Assembly (NCBI RefSeq): GCF_008704795.1
Contig: NZ_CP023690.1
Coordinates: forward strand, 6,334,501 to 6,398,500
DNA length: 64,000 bases
Reading direction: 5' to 3'
DNA from: Streptomyces spectabilis
Lineage (GTDB): Bacteria; Actinomycetota; Actinomycetes; Streptomycetales; Streptomycetaceae
A program made the translations under genes and the position numbers. Position 1 is the first letter of the stretch. The number at the start of each line of letters is the position of its first letter. Shown in pieces: positions 17,649-26,371 of this stretch. Below the pieces are notes generated by a model that did not search any database, had not been told where the DNA came from, and saw nothing but the letters and a program-made list of their open reading frames with translations.

Positions 17649-18377
17649 CTACGCAGCCCTTGTCGCGAGATGGACCACGTCCGGGACGCCCCGGGCAACG
17701 GCGATCTCTTCCGTACGTACGTGCTGGAATCCGGCATTCCGCAAAGCAGAGTCGAAAGCGGATGACGGCTGCGCGGACCACACCGCGAGGACGCCGCCGG
17801 GGGTGAGCCGGGCCCGGCAGGCGGCGAGTCCCGCGGGTGAGTAGAGGCTCCCGTTGTCCTCCGTGACGGTCCAGTCGGGCCCGTTGTCGATGTCCAGACA
17901 GAGAGCGTCGTACGTCCTCGGGGACGCACCGGAGTGGGGGATTCCTGCTTCGTTGACGCTTGCGAATGCGCCCCTGACATATGCGATCAGATCGGTGTGC
18001 AGGATCTCCGTGCGCGGGTCGGCGAGCGCCTGCTTCGAGAGCTCCCCGAGCGGTCCGTCCCGATGCCAGTCGATGACCGCCCGCTCCCGCTCCACCACGG
18101 TGATGCGGCCCCAGCGTGGGTCGGCGGCCGCGTGGGCGAGCGAGAAGCCGACTCCCAGACCGCCGATGAGGACGCTGGGCCGCGGGCGCCCGTCCAGCGC
18201 CTCGTGGGCGGCGTCGATCAGGAGGCGCTCGGAGCGGCCGTCCGAGGTGTCCATGAGGAACATGCCATTGGCAATGATCTGGAGCAGGTCTCCGTGGCGG
18301 CGCAGTACGACCTCGCCGTAGGGGCCGTCGCGCCTGTCGAGCACCACGGGGGGATCGGGGTGATACGGAGTGCGCAT
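17649..18377 (-). CDS. Spermidine-synthase-like methyltransferase-fold protein
   Basis: A 242-residue Rossmann-fold protein of the spermine/spermidine synthase superfamily. It shows VLIGGLGVGFSLAHAAADP (nucleoside-binding loop), ITVVERERAVIDWHRD (acidic residue for the ribose), DALCLDIDNGPDWTV and a C-terminal SALRNAGFQHVRTEEIA strand. The classical aminopropyltransferase YHE segment is not evident, so polyamine synthesis is not assured; many actinobacterial members are of unknown activity. ATG 18377 matches the family start MRTPYHPDPPVVLDRRDGPY; upstream codons in frame look non-coding. Confidence 0.8.
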   Translation of the reverse strand: MRTPYHPDPPVVLDRRDGPYGEVVLRRHGDLLQIIANGMFLMDTSDGRSERLLIDAAHEALDGRPRPSVLIGGLGVGFSLAHAAADPRWGRITVVERERAVIDWHRDGPLGELSKQALADPRTEILHTDLIAYVRGAFASVNEAGIPHSGASPRTYDALCLDIDNGPDWTVTEDNGSLYSPAGLAACRARLTPGGVLAVWSAQPSSAFDSALRNAGFQHVRTEEIAVARGVPDVVHLATRAA

Positions 18378-18552
18378 CCCCCCATCCTGCTGCCCGTCCA
18401 CCCGTGACTCCAGGGATTTGACCGGCCCCCGGAGGGTCTCGGCGTCCCGCGCGCGGGACGCCGAGGAATGAGCGCGGGTTGCTGTGAGTTCCTGTGAATC
18501 GCGTCCCACGTGGCGTCGGTCATAGACAGCAGGGGAACGATCGGTGAAGCGT

Positions 18553-18645
18553 GAACGTGATCCATTCGTGATGTAGCGAACGTGATCGATTTGTGATGCA
18601 GTCGCGTAGGAAGTTCCTAGCGAAGTTCCTGGTGAAGTTCCTTGA
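18553..18645. repeat. Two 25-bp and three 12-bp direct repeats ahead of rhomboid-like gene
   Basis: A 24-nt block with two GTGAT words (18553-18576) recurs at 18578-18601 with only three substitutions, an exact 25-bp period. It is followed by GAAGTTCCT three times at 18610, 18622 and 18634, an exact 12-bp period. The tract ends about 20 bp before the GTG start of the next gene, so it lies in its promoter/leader. A regulator binding direct repeats is inferred. Confidence 0.8.
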
Positions 18646-18663
18646 CGGAGGGAGCGCCTCAGC

Positions 18664-19725
18664 GTGAACCGGACCATTTCAGGCGTGGGCGCCTCTATGG
18701 GTACTGATGGGGGCGCTTCTGCGGGTTCCGGCGGGGAGGCCGACGAGGCTTCCGGTCAGGGTGAGCCCGGGGCGGTCGGCAGCGGAGACGTGCTGGACGG
18801 GATATCCCGCGAGGGCGTGCTGGACGCGGTGCCGCGGCAGCGGCGGGTGGTGCTGGTCGGGTCCCCCGTGGGGGCCGCGGGTGCCGTGGATGGGTTTGAG
18901 GGGGCTTCCGGCTCCGGGGCCGGTTCGGGTTCGGGCTTGGGCTCGGAATCCAGTTCGGGGTTGGGGTCGGACGGGGGTGGCCCGGCCGCGGCAGTCGGTC
19001 CGGCTGCGACGGGGGGCGGGCAGGCTTCCGCCTCCGTCCCGGCGTCCGCCGTTCCCGCAGGGCCCGTTTCTCCCGGTGCCGCGGCGTGGTCCGGGCTCCG
19101 CCGGCTGCGACCCTGGCGGCTGCTGCCGACTCCGACCGGGACGCCCTTCACCTTCGGATACGCGGTCGTCCTCCTCGTCACCTCGCTGGTCGCCGAGCAC
19201 GCCGACCCGTCGGTGATCTCCTCGATGCACCAGGGTTCGAGCACGGACGTCGCCCACCTCGCGGACCGGCCCGTGTTCGTCCTCCTCGCCAGCGCGCTGT
19301 GGATCGCGGGCGGCATCACGTCGCCGTACGCCATCGGGTTCCTGTTCGTCCTCACCGCGCTCGAACGGCGCGTGGGCGCGCTGCGCGCCGCGGGCGTCTT
19401 CGTGCTCGGGCACGTCGTCGCGACCCTCGCCACGGAGATCCCGGTGGGGCTCTCCGTCCTCGTCGGCCACCTGCCCGGCACGTCTCTGCACCGGCTCGAC
19501 TACGGCATCAGCTTCGGCGTCGCCGCGAGCGTCGGCGCGCTTGCGGGCGTCCTCGGGCCGTGGCTGCGCTGGGTGGTTCTGGCGGGCTTCGGCTGGATGC
19601 TCGTCGAGGACCTCATCGCGTTCACCGACCCGATGACGAACTGGGGGCATCTGCTCGCCCTCGCCGTGGGTGTGGCTACGTGGCCGCTGCTGCGGAGCCC
19701 GCAGGGGCGGGGCGGGGTGGCTTAG
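18664..19725 (+). CDS. Rhomboid-like membrane protein with long Gly/Ser-rich N-terminus
   Basis: A 353-residue protein. About 150 residues of Gly/Ser/Ala low complexity (for example EGASGSGAGSGSGLGSESSS) precede a membrane domain of about five to six helices resembling the rhomboid-like family of actinobacteria. The presumed catalytic serine region reads YGISFGVAASVGA rather than GxSG, and a conserved-looking His occurs in NWGHLLALAVG. It may be a divergent or inactive intramembrane protease. GTG 18664 follows GGAGGGAG. It stands alone and has direct repeats in its promoter. Confidence 0.75.
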   Translation: MNRTISGVGASMGTDGGASAGSGGEADEASGQGEPGAVGSGDVLDGISREGVLDAVPRQRRVVLVGSPVGAAGAVDGFEGASGSGAGSGSGLGSESSSGLGSDGGGPAAAVGPAATGGGQASASVPASAVPAGPVSPGAAAWSGLRRLRPWRLLPTPTGTPFTFGYAVVLLVTSLVAEHADPSVISSMHQGSSTDVAHLADRPVFVLLASALWIAGGITSPYAIGFLFVLTALERRVGALRAAGVFVLGHVVATLATEIPVGLSVLVGHLPGTSLHRLDYGISFGVAASVGALAGVLGPWLRWVVLAGFGWMLVEDLIAFTDPMTNWGHLLALAVGVATWPLLRSPQGRGGVA

Positions 19726-20072
19726 GCGGGGCGGGGGGCTCGGCGCGTCGGTCGGTCTGGGCTCGGCGGGAGCGTGGGTGCTGACGTCGGGGTTGGCTTG
19801 GGGGCGGGCCCTGGCTCGTGGCTTGGCTCCTGGGCTGGCTCCGGCCTTGGCTCTGGTGCCGCCTTCGGCTTCGGCGTCGGCTCGGGTCTTGGTGTGGCCT
19901 TGGCTTGAGCTGGGGCTTTGGTCGGTGCGGGCGGCGCGGGCTCGCGCCGTGGGGTCGTGCAGTAGCGCAGTAGCGCAGTCGTGTGGCAGGGCGGGTCGCG
20001 CCACGCCGCGCGGCCTCCGGGTGGATCGGGCGGATGTCGGCGGACCTTGCGGAAGCGTCGGGGATTGATTCT
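19726..20072. other. Low-complexity intergenic tract (CTTGGCT-rich)
   Basis: About 350 bp with many GGCTTGG/CTTGGCT/CTCGG words from 19790 to 19930. The opposite-strand reading gives a Pro/Lys/Glu repeat frame of 123 codons (20093-19722), but it has no ribosome site and runs into the PadR promoter, so I do not call a gene. A short GTAGCGCA duplication lies near 19960. Confidence 0.5.
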
Positions 20073-20112
20073 CGCAAGACTCTTGCGCCGCAAGGCAATG
20101 GGCGACTATCTT
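20073..20112 (+). promoter_or_regulatory. PadR promoter with inverted-repeat operator
   Basis: The inverted repeat CGCAAGACTCTTGCG (7-1-7) is at 20073-20087. TTGCGC (20084-20089) and TATCTT (20107-20112), 17 bp apart, look like promoter boxes placing the transcript start near the ATG at 20120, so the mRNA is probably leaderless. The operator overlaps the -35 box, which fits repression by the PadR protein it precedes. Confidence 0.6.
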
Positions 20113-20119
20113 GTACCGC

Positions 20120-20470
20120 ATGACAAAGGAGCTGTCCGCGTCGCACGACCAGCGCCGTAGCCAGCTGCTGCGCGGGGTGCTCGACCTGTGTCTGCTCGCG
20201 CTCATCGCGGAGCGGCCTCGGTATGGCTATGAGTTCGTGGAAGCCCTGACCGAGAGCGGCCTCGACCTGGTGAGCGAGGGGAGTATCTATCCCTTGCTCG
20301 CACGTATGGAGCGGGCGGGCCTGGTCGACTCCTATCGCGCTCCGTCCGCCGCGGGCGGGGCGCCGCGCAAGTACTACCGCCTGACCGAGGCGGGCGCGGC
20401 CGAGCTGGCAAGCGGCCGCACCACCTGGACCGCCTTCACGGGCGCGGTCTCCAGCACCTTGGGGACCTGA
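20120..20470 (+). CDS. PadR-family regulator
   Basis: A compact 116-residue PadR protein starting MTKELSASHDQRRSQLLRGV. Winged-helix features: LDLCLLALIAERPRYGYEFV, GSIYPLLARMERAGLVDSYR and PRKYYRLTEAGAAELASG. ATG 20120 is chosen over the in-frame TTG 20111, which lies in the -10 box. It is the first gene of a two-gene operon with a membrane protein starting 41 nt later, a common PadR arrangement where the regulator controls a membrane partner. Confidence 0.92.
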   Translation: MTKELSASHDQRRSQLLRGVLDLCLLALIAERPRYGYEFVEALTESGLDLVSEGSIYPLLARMERAGLVDSYRAPSAAGGAPRKYYRLTEAGAAELASGRTTWTAFTGAVSSTLGT

Positions 20471-20510
20471 CCGGGGCGCACGACACGGCACCAATCGGGG
20501 GAGACGGCAC

Positions 20511-21194
20511 ATGACGTACGAGACGACGAGCGCGACGGCGATCGGCGAGGCGAGGACGGGAGCGGGGGCGGCCGCGTCGGCTGCTCGAACACCGGACCAC
20601 GACCCGCCGGGCAAGGCCGCACCCGACACCGGGCTCACCCGCGAGCGCGCCCTCGCCGTCTGCCGGAGCAACTGGGAGTACCGCGGGATCGACGACGCCT
20701 CCCTGCGCGAGATGCTCGACGAGCTCTCCGGCCACCTGGAGGAAGCCGCCGCCGCGGGCCGCACCCCGCAGGACGTGGTCGGGGCCGACGTGAAGGCGTT
20801 CGCCGCCGCCTGGGCCCGCGCACACACGCCCCTGCCGCTGCGCGTCCTGCGCATGGCGGCGCTGATCCCCTTCGTGGTCGGCTCCCTGTTGCTGCTCACC
20901 CATCTCCTCGACCGGACCCTGACCCTGGAGATAGAGGCGCCCCGCATCGCCTTCTACGGGGCGCTGGCAATAGGCGCCGTCACCTGGGGAATGCGGCGAG
21001 GGAACCTCGGCTTCAGACGCTGGATGCTCCTTGGCGTCGCCGCGCTGCCCGTAGCTGAGTTCACCGGCTGGCTCATAGGCGACGACCCACTCTTCCGCCT
21101 GCCGCTGTGGGGCACGCTGCTGTTCCTCGTGCCCGGCCTGCCGTACGCCGTCAAGGACTTCCGAGCGAGAAGGGGAGGGCCCTCGAAGGGGTGA
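20511..21194 (+). CDS. PadR-associated integral membrane protein
   Basis: A 227-residue protein. The N-terminal ~130 residues are soluble and contain a helical domain (LREMLDELSGHLEEAAAAGR, then GADVKAFAAAWARAH) like the small domains that pair with PadR regulators. Four to five membrane helices follow (for example MAALIPFVVGSLLLLTHLL, RWMLLGVAALPVAEFTGWLI and PLWGTLLFLVPGLPYAVKDF). ATG 20511 follows GGGGGAG. Its function is unknown; it is expressed with the upstream PadR. Confidence 0.78.
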   Translation: MTYETTSATAIGEARTGAGAAASAARTPDHDPPGKAAPDTGLTRERALAVCRSNWEYRGIDDASLREMLDELSGHLEEAAAAGRTPQDVVGADVKAFAAAWARAHTPLPLRVLRMAALIPFVVGSLLLLTHLLDRTLTLEIEAPRIAFYGALAIGAVTWGMRRGNLGFRRWMLLGVAALPVAEFTGWLIGDDPLFRLPLWGTLLFLVPGLPYAVKDFRARRGGPSKG

Positions 21195-21349
21195 GGGGAC
21201 GGGCTGGCGCCCGGGGAAGCGAGGGCGTTGCGCCGTGGGCGCTGGCCGAGAAACCAGGCTTCGCCCCGGGGGCAGGCACAGCCTGCGGTGACAGCCAGCG
21301 CCTGTAGCGGCAGGCACCGCCCACGGCGGCATACACCTGCCCACGCAGC

Positions 21350-21615
21350 CGGACTGTGGCTGACTTGGCGGCGACTACTGACACGGCGGGGCCGTGCCTG
21401 AACCAGTGGCAACTGCCGACGCACCGGGACAGTGGCTGCCTTGAGGGCCACTGCCCATGCACCGGGACGACGGCTGAGTTGGCGTCGGCTGCGGACATAG
21501 CGGGACAGTGGCTGCCCGGACGGCGACTGCCGACACAGCGGGACGGCCACTGCCCCAGCGGCAGCCACCGACGCTGCGGACCACGGCCGACCTGCCAACT
21601 CGCGGCCGACGCAGC
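21350..21615. repeat. 38-bp tandem repeat array (7 copies)
   Basis: Seven head-to-tail copies in exact 38-bp register start at 21350, 21388, 21426, 21464, 21502, 21540 and 21578. The units are diverged but keep GGGAC(A)GTGGCTG at their start and CTGCCGACNCAGC at their end. A further decayed copy may precede at 21312. It fills part of the 713-bp gap between the PadR-partner gene and the convergent GNAT gene. Confidence 0.88.
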
Positions 21616-21657
21616 AGGCAACCACCAAGGCGTTGGCGGCAAGCAGCACCAAAAGCA

Positions 21658-21861
21658 ATCAACCACCACGAGCGACCAGTCACCACGAGCGACCAGCCGG
21701 CACACGGGACCAGTCGCCAGGCACGGCCACTCACCAAGCGGGACCAGCCGCCACACGCGGCCACTCACCTAGTAAGACCAGGCGCCAAGCAGGACCAATC
21801 ACCACACGCGACCACCAGCCAAGCCCGAGCAATCACCACACCCACTACCCAACCGCCGCCA
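21658..21861. repeat. 17-bp tandem repeat array (12 copies)
   Basis: Twelve units in exact 17-bp register (starting 21658, 21675, 21692 and so on to 21845) have approximate consensus ACCAGTCACCACACGCG. The plus strand of the array is strongly A/C-rich and poor in T. It begins 42 bp after the 38-bp array. No spacers separate the units, so this is a minisatellite and not a CRISPR. Confidence 0.88.
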
Positions 21862-21907
21862 CACCACATAGCCGGTCAAGCCCGGCCGTCGACTAACCAG
21901 CCACCGC

Positions 21908-22609
21908 TCAGGACTCGTCCGGACCCTTCCGGCGGGCGCTCGTCAGTGGTGCCACCACCTGCCAACCGAGCGACTCGTACAAGGCGCGCCCCTCCACGGT
22001 CCCCGCCAGGACGCCGATCTCGCAGCCTTGCTCGGCCGCGGCAGTCTGAAGCGTGTGCATGACGAGGCTGCCCAGGCCGCGGCGGCGGTGCGCCGGGGAG
22101 GTCTCGATCTGGTCGGCGACCGCGGTGCGGCCCGTCGGTGCCATCTGGCCGCGCGCCGCCCAGGAGCCGTCGGCGGCGGTCACCATCGTTCGCACGACAC
22201 CACCCCGCATCCAAGTGCGCAGCCGGTAACCCTCCGGTGCCACCAGGTGCTGCGGGGGCGCCGGGGTCAGGGTCACCGTCATCAAGTAGCCCTCCTCCGG
22301 ATCGACCCACCACTCCGGGCCGAGCCACGGCGTGACCCGCGACGGCTCGGCGAAGACCTTCAGCCAGACATCCGCACCCGACACGGACGCGGCGACCTTG
22401 CGTACGTCGGCCTCCAGGGCGCCCCCGTGGGGCGAGCCGAAGACGTGGCGGGACGGGTGCTTGGCCAGGCCGACGTCGATCGTGTAGCCCCAGGGCTCCA
22501 CCACCGGCGGAGCCGCTCCGCGAGAGACGACCCAGCCGTCGACCCAGGCGCGAACCGCCTCGTCGGCTTCCCGGGCCTCCGCGGTCCCCGTCGCCCCCGT
22601 CGCTTCCAT
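21908..22609 (-). CDS. GNAT-family N-acetyltransferase
   Basis: A 233-residue protein whose C-terminal half carries the GNAT acetyl-CoA motif: AVADQIETSPAHRRRGLGSL followed by VMHTLQTAAAEQG and a final GRALYESLGWQVVAPL. The N-terminal half (WVDGWVVSRGAAPPVVEPWG) resembles the extra domain of other streptomycete GNAT proteins. ATG 22609 has GAGG 7 nt upstream; longer frames read into the lon promoter region. It diverges from lon. The substrate is unknown. Confidence 0.87.
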   Translation of the reverse strand: MEATGATGTAEAREADEAVRAWVDGWVVSRGAAPPVVEPWGYTIDVGLAKHPSRHVFGSPHGGALEADVRKVAASVSGADVWLKVFAEPSRVTPWLGPEWWVDPEEGYLMTVTLTPAPPQHLVAPEGYRLRTWMRGGVVRTMVTAADGSWAARGQMAPTGRTAVADQIETSPAHRRRGLGSLVMHTLQTAAAEQGCEIGVLAGTVEGRALYESLGWQVVAPLTSARRKGPDES

Positions 22610-22736
22610 CCGAATGCCTCCCCGTGTCGGCCAACGGCCGTGTAATGGCCGATTGGCAGGTGCAGCCCTCACCAGTAATGGATGAACTGGCGAAGTGAAG
22701 ATTACAGAGCCGCGTTTCCGTGGGGGCAGAGGTGAT

Positions 22737-22803
22737 CGCTCACAGCGAACAAACCCGTGGGAACAATCCAAGGCTCATAAGCATTGAGTCGGTATAGCTC
22801 AAC
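22737..22803 (+). promoter_or_regulatory. lon control region: ClgR box and HspR HAIR element
   Basis: On the minus strand 22750-22737 reads GTTCGC-N5-GCG, the ClgR motif described for Streptomyces clp and lon genes. At 22784-22802 lies TTGAGT-N7-GCTCAA, a good match to the HspR HAIR sequence CTTGAGT-N7-ACTCAAG. TATAGC (22794-22799), inside the HAIR, is a plausible -10 box, so HspR would block the promoter while ClgR activates from about 60 bp upstream. Assignments rest on remembered consensus sequences. Confidence 0.75.
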
Positions 22804-22824
22804 TTGAATGCCGAAGGGGAGATC

Positions 22825-25242
22825 ATGGCTGCTGAGTCCACGGCTTACACCTCGCTCGCTCTGCCCGTGCTGCCGCTCGATGACGAGGTCGTGCTGCCCG
22901 GCATGGTGGTGCCGTTCGACCTGTCCGACGCCGACGTACGAGCCGCGGTGGAGGCCGCTCAGGCCGCCGCGAGGTCCAGTGGGAGTAGCAGCAAGCCGCA
23001 GGTGCTGCTTGTTCCGCGTATCGACGGGACGTATGTGGGCACCGGTGTGCTCGGCACCGTCGAGCAGGTGGGCCGGCTCTCGGACGGCGACCCGGGGGCG
23101 CTGATCCGCGGTCGCGGCCGGGTGCGGATCGGTGCGGGCACCACCGGCCCCGGCGCCGCCCTGTGGGTGGAGGGGGCCCAGGTCGAGGAGACCGTGCCGG
23201 ACCCGCTGCCCGGGGCCACGGCCGAGCTGGTCAAGGAGTACAAGGCGCTGGCCACGAGCTGGCTGAAGAAGCGCGGGGCCTGGCAGGTCGTCGACCGCGT
23301 GCAGCAGATCGACGACGTCTCGGCGCTCGCGGACAACTCCGGATACTCGCCGTTCCTCACGACCGAGCAGAAGGTCAAGCTGCTTGAGACCGAGGACCCG
23401 ACGGTCCGGTTGAGGCTCGCCACCGAGCAGCTGCGCGAGCACCTGGCGGAGCAGGACGTCGCCGAGTCGATCGCCAAGGACGTCCAGGAGGGCGTGGACA
23501 AGCAGCAGCGCGAGTTCCTGCTGCGGCGGCAGCTGGAGGCGGTGCGCAAGGAGCTGCGCGAGCTGAATGGCCGGGAGGGTGAGGAGGAGTCCGACGACTA
23601 CCGCGCCCGGGTGGAGGCCGCGGACCTGCCCGAGCACGTGCGGGAAGCCGCCCTGAAGGAGGTCGAGAAGCTGGAGCGCACGAGCGACCAGTCTCCCGAG
23701 GGCTCCTGGATCCGCACCTGGCTCGACACGGTCCTGGAGCTGCCGTGGACCGAGCGGACCGAGGACGCGTACGACATCAAGGGCGCGCAGGAGGTCCTCG
23801 ACGCCGAGCACGCGGGCCTGGAGGACGTGAAGGAGCGGATCACCGAGTACCTGGCGGTGCGCAAGCGGCGCTCGGACCGCGGCATGGGCGTGGTCGGCGG
23901 CCGCCGCGGCGGCGCGGTGCTCGCGCTCGTCGGGCCGCCCGGCGTGGGCAAGACCTCGCTCGGCGAGTCGGTGGCGCACGCGATGGGGCGCAAGTTCGTG
24001 CGGGTCGCGCTCGGCGGCGTGCGGGACGAGGCGGAGATCCGAGGGCACCGGCGCACCTACGTGGGCGCGCTGCCGGGCCGGATCGTGCGGGCCATCAAAG
24101 AGGCCGGTTCGATGAACCCGGTGGTGCTCCTCGACGAGATCGACAAGGTGGGCTCGGACTTCCGGGGCGACCCGGCGGCCGCGCTGCTCGAAGTGCTCGA
24201 CCCGGCGCAGAACCACACGTTCCGCGACCACTACCTGGAAGTGGAGCTGGACCTGAGCGACGTGGTCTTCCTGGCCACGGCCAATGTCCTGGAGGCCATC
24301 CCCGAGGCCCTGCTCGACCGCATGGAGCTGGTCCGGCTCGACGGCTACACCGAGGACGAGAAGGTCGTGATCGGCAGGGACCACCTGGTTCCGCGCCAGC
24401 TCGACCGGGCCGGGCTCGGCGAGGGCGAGGTGACGGTCGACGAGAGCGCGCTGCGCAGGCTCGCCGGTGAGTACACGCGCGAGGCGGGGGTGCGCAATCT
24501 GGAGCGTTCCATCGCACGGCTGCTCCGCAAGGTCGCGGCGCAGCACGAGCTGGGCGAGCGCGAGCTGCCGTTCACCGTCGGCGCGGACGCGCTGCGCGAG
24601 CTGATCGGGCGGCCGCACCACGTGCCGGAGTCGGCGCAGGACCCGGCCGAGCGGCGCACCGCGGTGCCCGGCGTGGCCACGGGGCTCGCGGTCACCGGGG
24701 CGGGCGGCGACGTGTTGTTCGTCGAGGCCTCGCTCGCCGACCCGGAGACGGGCGCGGCCGGGCTCACGCTCACCGGACAGCTGGGTGACGTGATGAAGGA
24801 GTCCGCGCAGATCGCGCTGTCCTTCCTGCGCTCCCACGGCGCGGAGCTGGAGCTGCCCGTCGGCGATCTGAAGGACCGGGGCGCGCACATCCACTTCCCG
24901 GCGGGCGCGGTGCCCAAGGACGGGCCGAGTGCGGGCATCACGATGACGACGGCGCTCGCGTCGCTGCTCAGCGGCCGCCAGGTGCGCACGGACGTGGCGA
25001 TGACCGGCGAGGTGTCGCTGACCGGCCGGGTGCTGCCGATCGGTGGCGTCAAGCAGAAGCTGCTCGCCGCCCACCGCGCCGGGATCACCACGGTGATCAT
25101 CCCGAAGCGGAACGAGCCGGACCTGGACGACGTCCCCGCCGAGGTCCTGGAGAAGCTCGACGTGCACGCGGTGACGGACGTCCGGCAGGTGCTCGAACTG
25201 GCCCTCGCACCGGCCGAGGTGAAGGTTCCCGCCGCGGCGTGA
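22825..25242 (+). CDS. lon: ATP-dependent Lon protease
   Basis: Cytoplasmic AAA+ serine protease that degrades misfolded and regulatory proteins. It has 805 residues: a LON substrate-binding N-domain ([20 protein letters not shown]), coiled-coil middle, AAA+ module with Walker A GPPGVGKT (370-377) and Walker [12 protein letters not shown], and the peptidase domain with catalytic Ser702 (PKDGPSAG) and Lys745 (GGVKQK), the 43-residue spacing seen in E. coli Lon. ATG 22825 has GAAGGGGAG upstream; an in-frame TTG at 22804 lies within the HAIR region and is rejected. It is controlled by the ClgR/HspR region and ends before a bidirectional terminator. Confidence 0.97.
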   Translation: MAAESTAYTSLALPVLPLDDEVVLPGMVVPFDLSDADVRAAVEAAQAAARSSGSSSKPQVLLVPRIDGTYVGTGVLGTVEQVGRLSDGDPGALIRGRGRVRIGAGTTGPGAALWVEGAQVEETVPDPLPGATAELVKEYKALATSWLKKRGAWQVVDRVQQIDDVSALADNSGYSPFLTTEQKVKLLETEDPTVRLRLATEQLREHLAEQDVAESIAKDVQEGVDKQQREFLLRRQLEAVRKELRELNGREGEEESDDYRARVEAADLPEHVREAALKEVEKLERTSDQSPEGSWIRTWLDTVLELPWTERTEDAYDIKGAQEVLDAEHAGLEDVKERITEYLAVRKRRSDRGMGVVGGRRGGAVLALVGPPGVGKTSLGESVAHAMGRKFVRVALGGVRDEAEIRGHRRTYVGALPGRIVRAIKEAGSMNPVVLLDEIDKVGSDFRGDPAAALLEVLDPAQNHTFRDHYLEVELDLSDVVFLATANVLEAIPEALLDRMELVRLDGYTEDEKVVIGRDHLVPRQLDRAGLGEGEVTVDESALRRLAGEYTREAGVRNLERSIARLLRKVAAQHELGERELPFTVGADALRELIGRPHHVPESAQDPAERRTAVPGVATGLAVTGAGGDVLFVEASLADPETGAAGLTLTGQLGDVMKESAQIALSFLRSHGAELELPVGDLKDRGAHIHFPAGAVPKDGPSAGITMTTALASLLSGRQVRTDVAMTGEVSLTGRVLPIGGVKQKLLAAHRAGITTVIIPKRNEPDLDDVPAEVLEKLDVHAVTDVRQVLELALAPAEVKVPAAA

Positions 25243-25261
25243 CGGGCGCGGCGGGGCGGTG

Positions 25262-25292
25262 AAGGTCCGGGGCCCTGAGGGCCCCGGACCTT
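25262..25292. terminator. Bidirectional terminator between lon and lysozyme
   Basis: Perfect 14-bp arms AAGGTCCGGGGCCC (25262-25275) and its complement (25279-25292) around the loop TGA. It lies 20 bp past the lon stop, with the convergent lysozyme gene ending at 25349. Confidence 0.88.
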
Positions 25293-25348
25293 GCCGCACA
25301 TGGGGGGTGCCGCACATGGATACGGAGGGTGCTGCCGGGGCGGCCCGG

Positions 25349-26203
25349 TCAGCCGTTGGCCAGGGCCTGCACGCGGTCGTAGGCGCCGTTGAACTTGTTG
25401 TGGTCGCCGACGATCGGGCCGGACGACGTGTACTGCCACATGGTGTGGAAGCCCCAGCCGGCGGGGAGTTCGCCGGGGCTGGTGTTGTAGCGGGCGATCC
25501 ACAGGGGGTGGGCGGAGCCGAAGCCGCCGTAGTTGCCGGTGCACTGCTTCCACCAGGTGGTGGCCGTGTAGATCACGGCGTCGCGGCCGGTGCGCGCCCG
25601 GTAGGTGTTCAGGAAGTCCTGGATCCAACTGACCATGGCGCTCTGGGACTTGCCGAAGCAGGCGGCGCCGTAGGGGTTCCACTCGATGTCGAGGGCGCCC
25701 GGCAGGGTCTTGCCGTCGCGGGACCAGCCGCCGCCGTTGTCGACGAAGTAGTTGGCCTGGGCGGCGCCGCTGGAGGTGTCGGGGGTGGCGAAGTGGTAGG
25801 CGCCCCGGATCATGCCGATGTTGTATGAGCCGTTGTACTGCTGGGCGAAGTACGGATTGCGGTAGGAGGTGGACTCCGTCGCCTTCACGTAGGCCCATCG
25901 GACGCCGCTGTTCCACAGGGCCGACCAGTTGACGTTGCCCTGGTGGCTGCTGACGTCGACGCCCTCTGTCTGTGCGGCGTCGCCGCCGCTCGGTCTGCCG
26001 CCCTGGCCGTCGTGCTCGATGACGCCCTGGCCCATGCGGGCGCTGCCGCGCGGTGGGATGTCGTCGCCGTCGGCGGACTGGGCAGCGCCGGGCAGGGCGA
26101 CGAGCAGGGCGAGAGCGGACAGGACGGCGAGGAGAACGCCCGCGGCGGAGTGTCCGCTGCGGGCCGTACGAGTGCGGGCCGTACGAGGTCTGTGCACGGG
26201 CAT
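25349..26203 (-). CDS. Secreted GH25 lysozyme (muramidase)
   Basis: Hydrolyses peptidoglycan glycan strands outside the cell. A 284-residue protein: a signal peptide (Arg-rich start, then LLAVLSALALLVALPGAAQSA), a short spacer, and a Glyco_hydro_25 domain of about 210 residues. Catalytic-region motifs are EGVDVSSHQGNVNWSAL (Asp), YVKATESTSYRNPYF and LPGALDIEWNPYG (Asp-x-Glu). It closely resembles the Streptomyces M1/Cellosyl-type lysozymes. ATG 26203 follows GGAGG by 8 nt; an upstream in-frame start at 26311 would mask the signal peptide. A repeated ATGTCAC motif lies upstream. Confidence 0.95.
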   Translation of the reverse strand: MPVHRPRTARTRTARSGHSAAGVLLAVLSALALLVALPGAAQSADGDDIPPRGSARMGQGVIEHDGQGGRPSGGDAAQTEGVDVSSHQGNVNWSALWNSGVRWAYVKATESTSYRNPYFAQQYNGSYNIGMIRGAYHFATPDTSSGAAQANYFVDNGGGWSRDGKTLPGALDIEWNPYGAACFGKSQSAMVSWIQDFLNTYRARTGRDAVIYTATTWWKQCTGNYGGFGSAHPLWIARYNTSPGELPAGWGFHTMWQYTSSGPIVGDHNKFNGAYDRVQALANG

Positions 26204-26309
26204 GGCGTGCCTCCGAAAGGCCTCATGGAGTCCGTCCGGCGCAGGCGTGGCCGAAGGTGTGGCGCTTCGCCCGGTGCGGCGTACGGACTCGGTGGGGGGA
26301 CCTGTCGAC

Positions 26310-26371
26310 ATGTCACGGCGATCGATGTCACCGAACCGATGTCACCGAACTGACTGGTGTGAACATGTCAC
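26310..26371. promoter_or_regulatory. Four ATGTCAC motifs in divergent lysozyme/MarR intergenic region
   Basis: ATGTCAC occurs at 26310, 26325, 26339 and 26365. The middle two are inside a perfect tandem 14-bp duplication CGATGTCACCGAAC (26323-26336, 26337-26350). The cluster lies 107-168 bp upstream of the lysozyme start and 150-210 bp upstream of the MarR gene; either could be controlled. The binding factor is unknown. Confidence 0.6.

Noticed and set aside
19722..20093. 123-codon minus-strand Pro/Lys/Glu-rich gene
   Set aside because: Arises from a CTTGGCT-type nucleotide repeat, lacks a ribosome site and runs over the PadR operator.
21350..21861. Possible CRISPR array
   Set aside because: Units follow each other without spacers, are diverged, and no cas gene is present; they are tandem repeats.
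22702..25317. An 871-codon minus-strand open frame opposite lon
   Set aside because: Shadow of lon; composition is Arg/Leu/His-rich and no motif is present.
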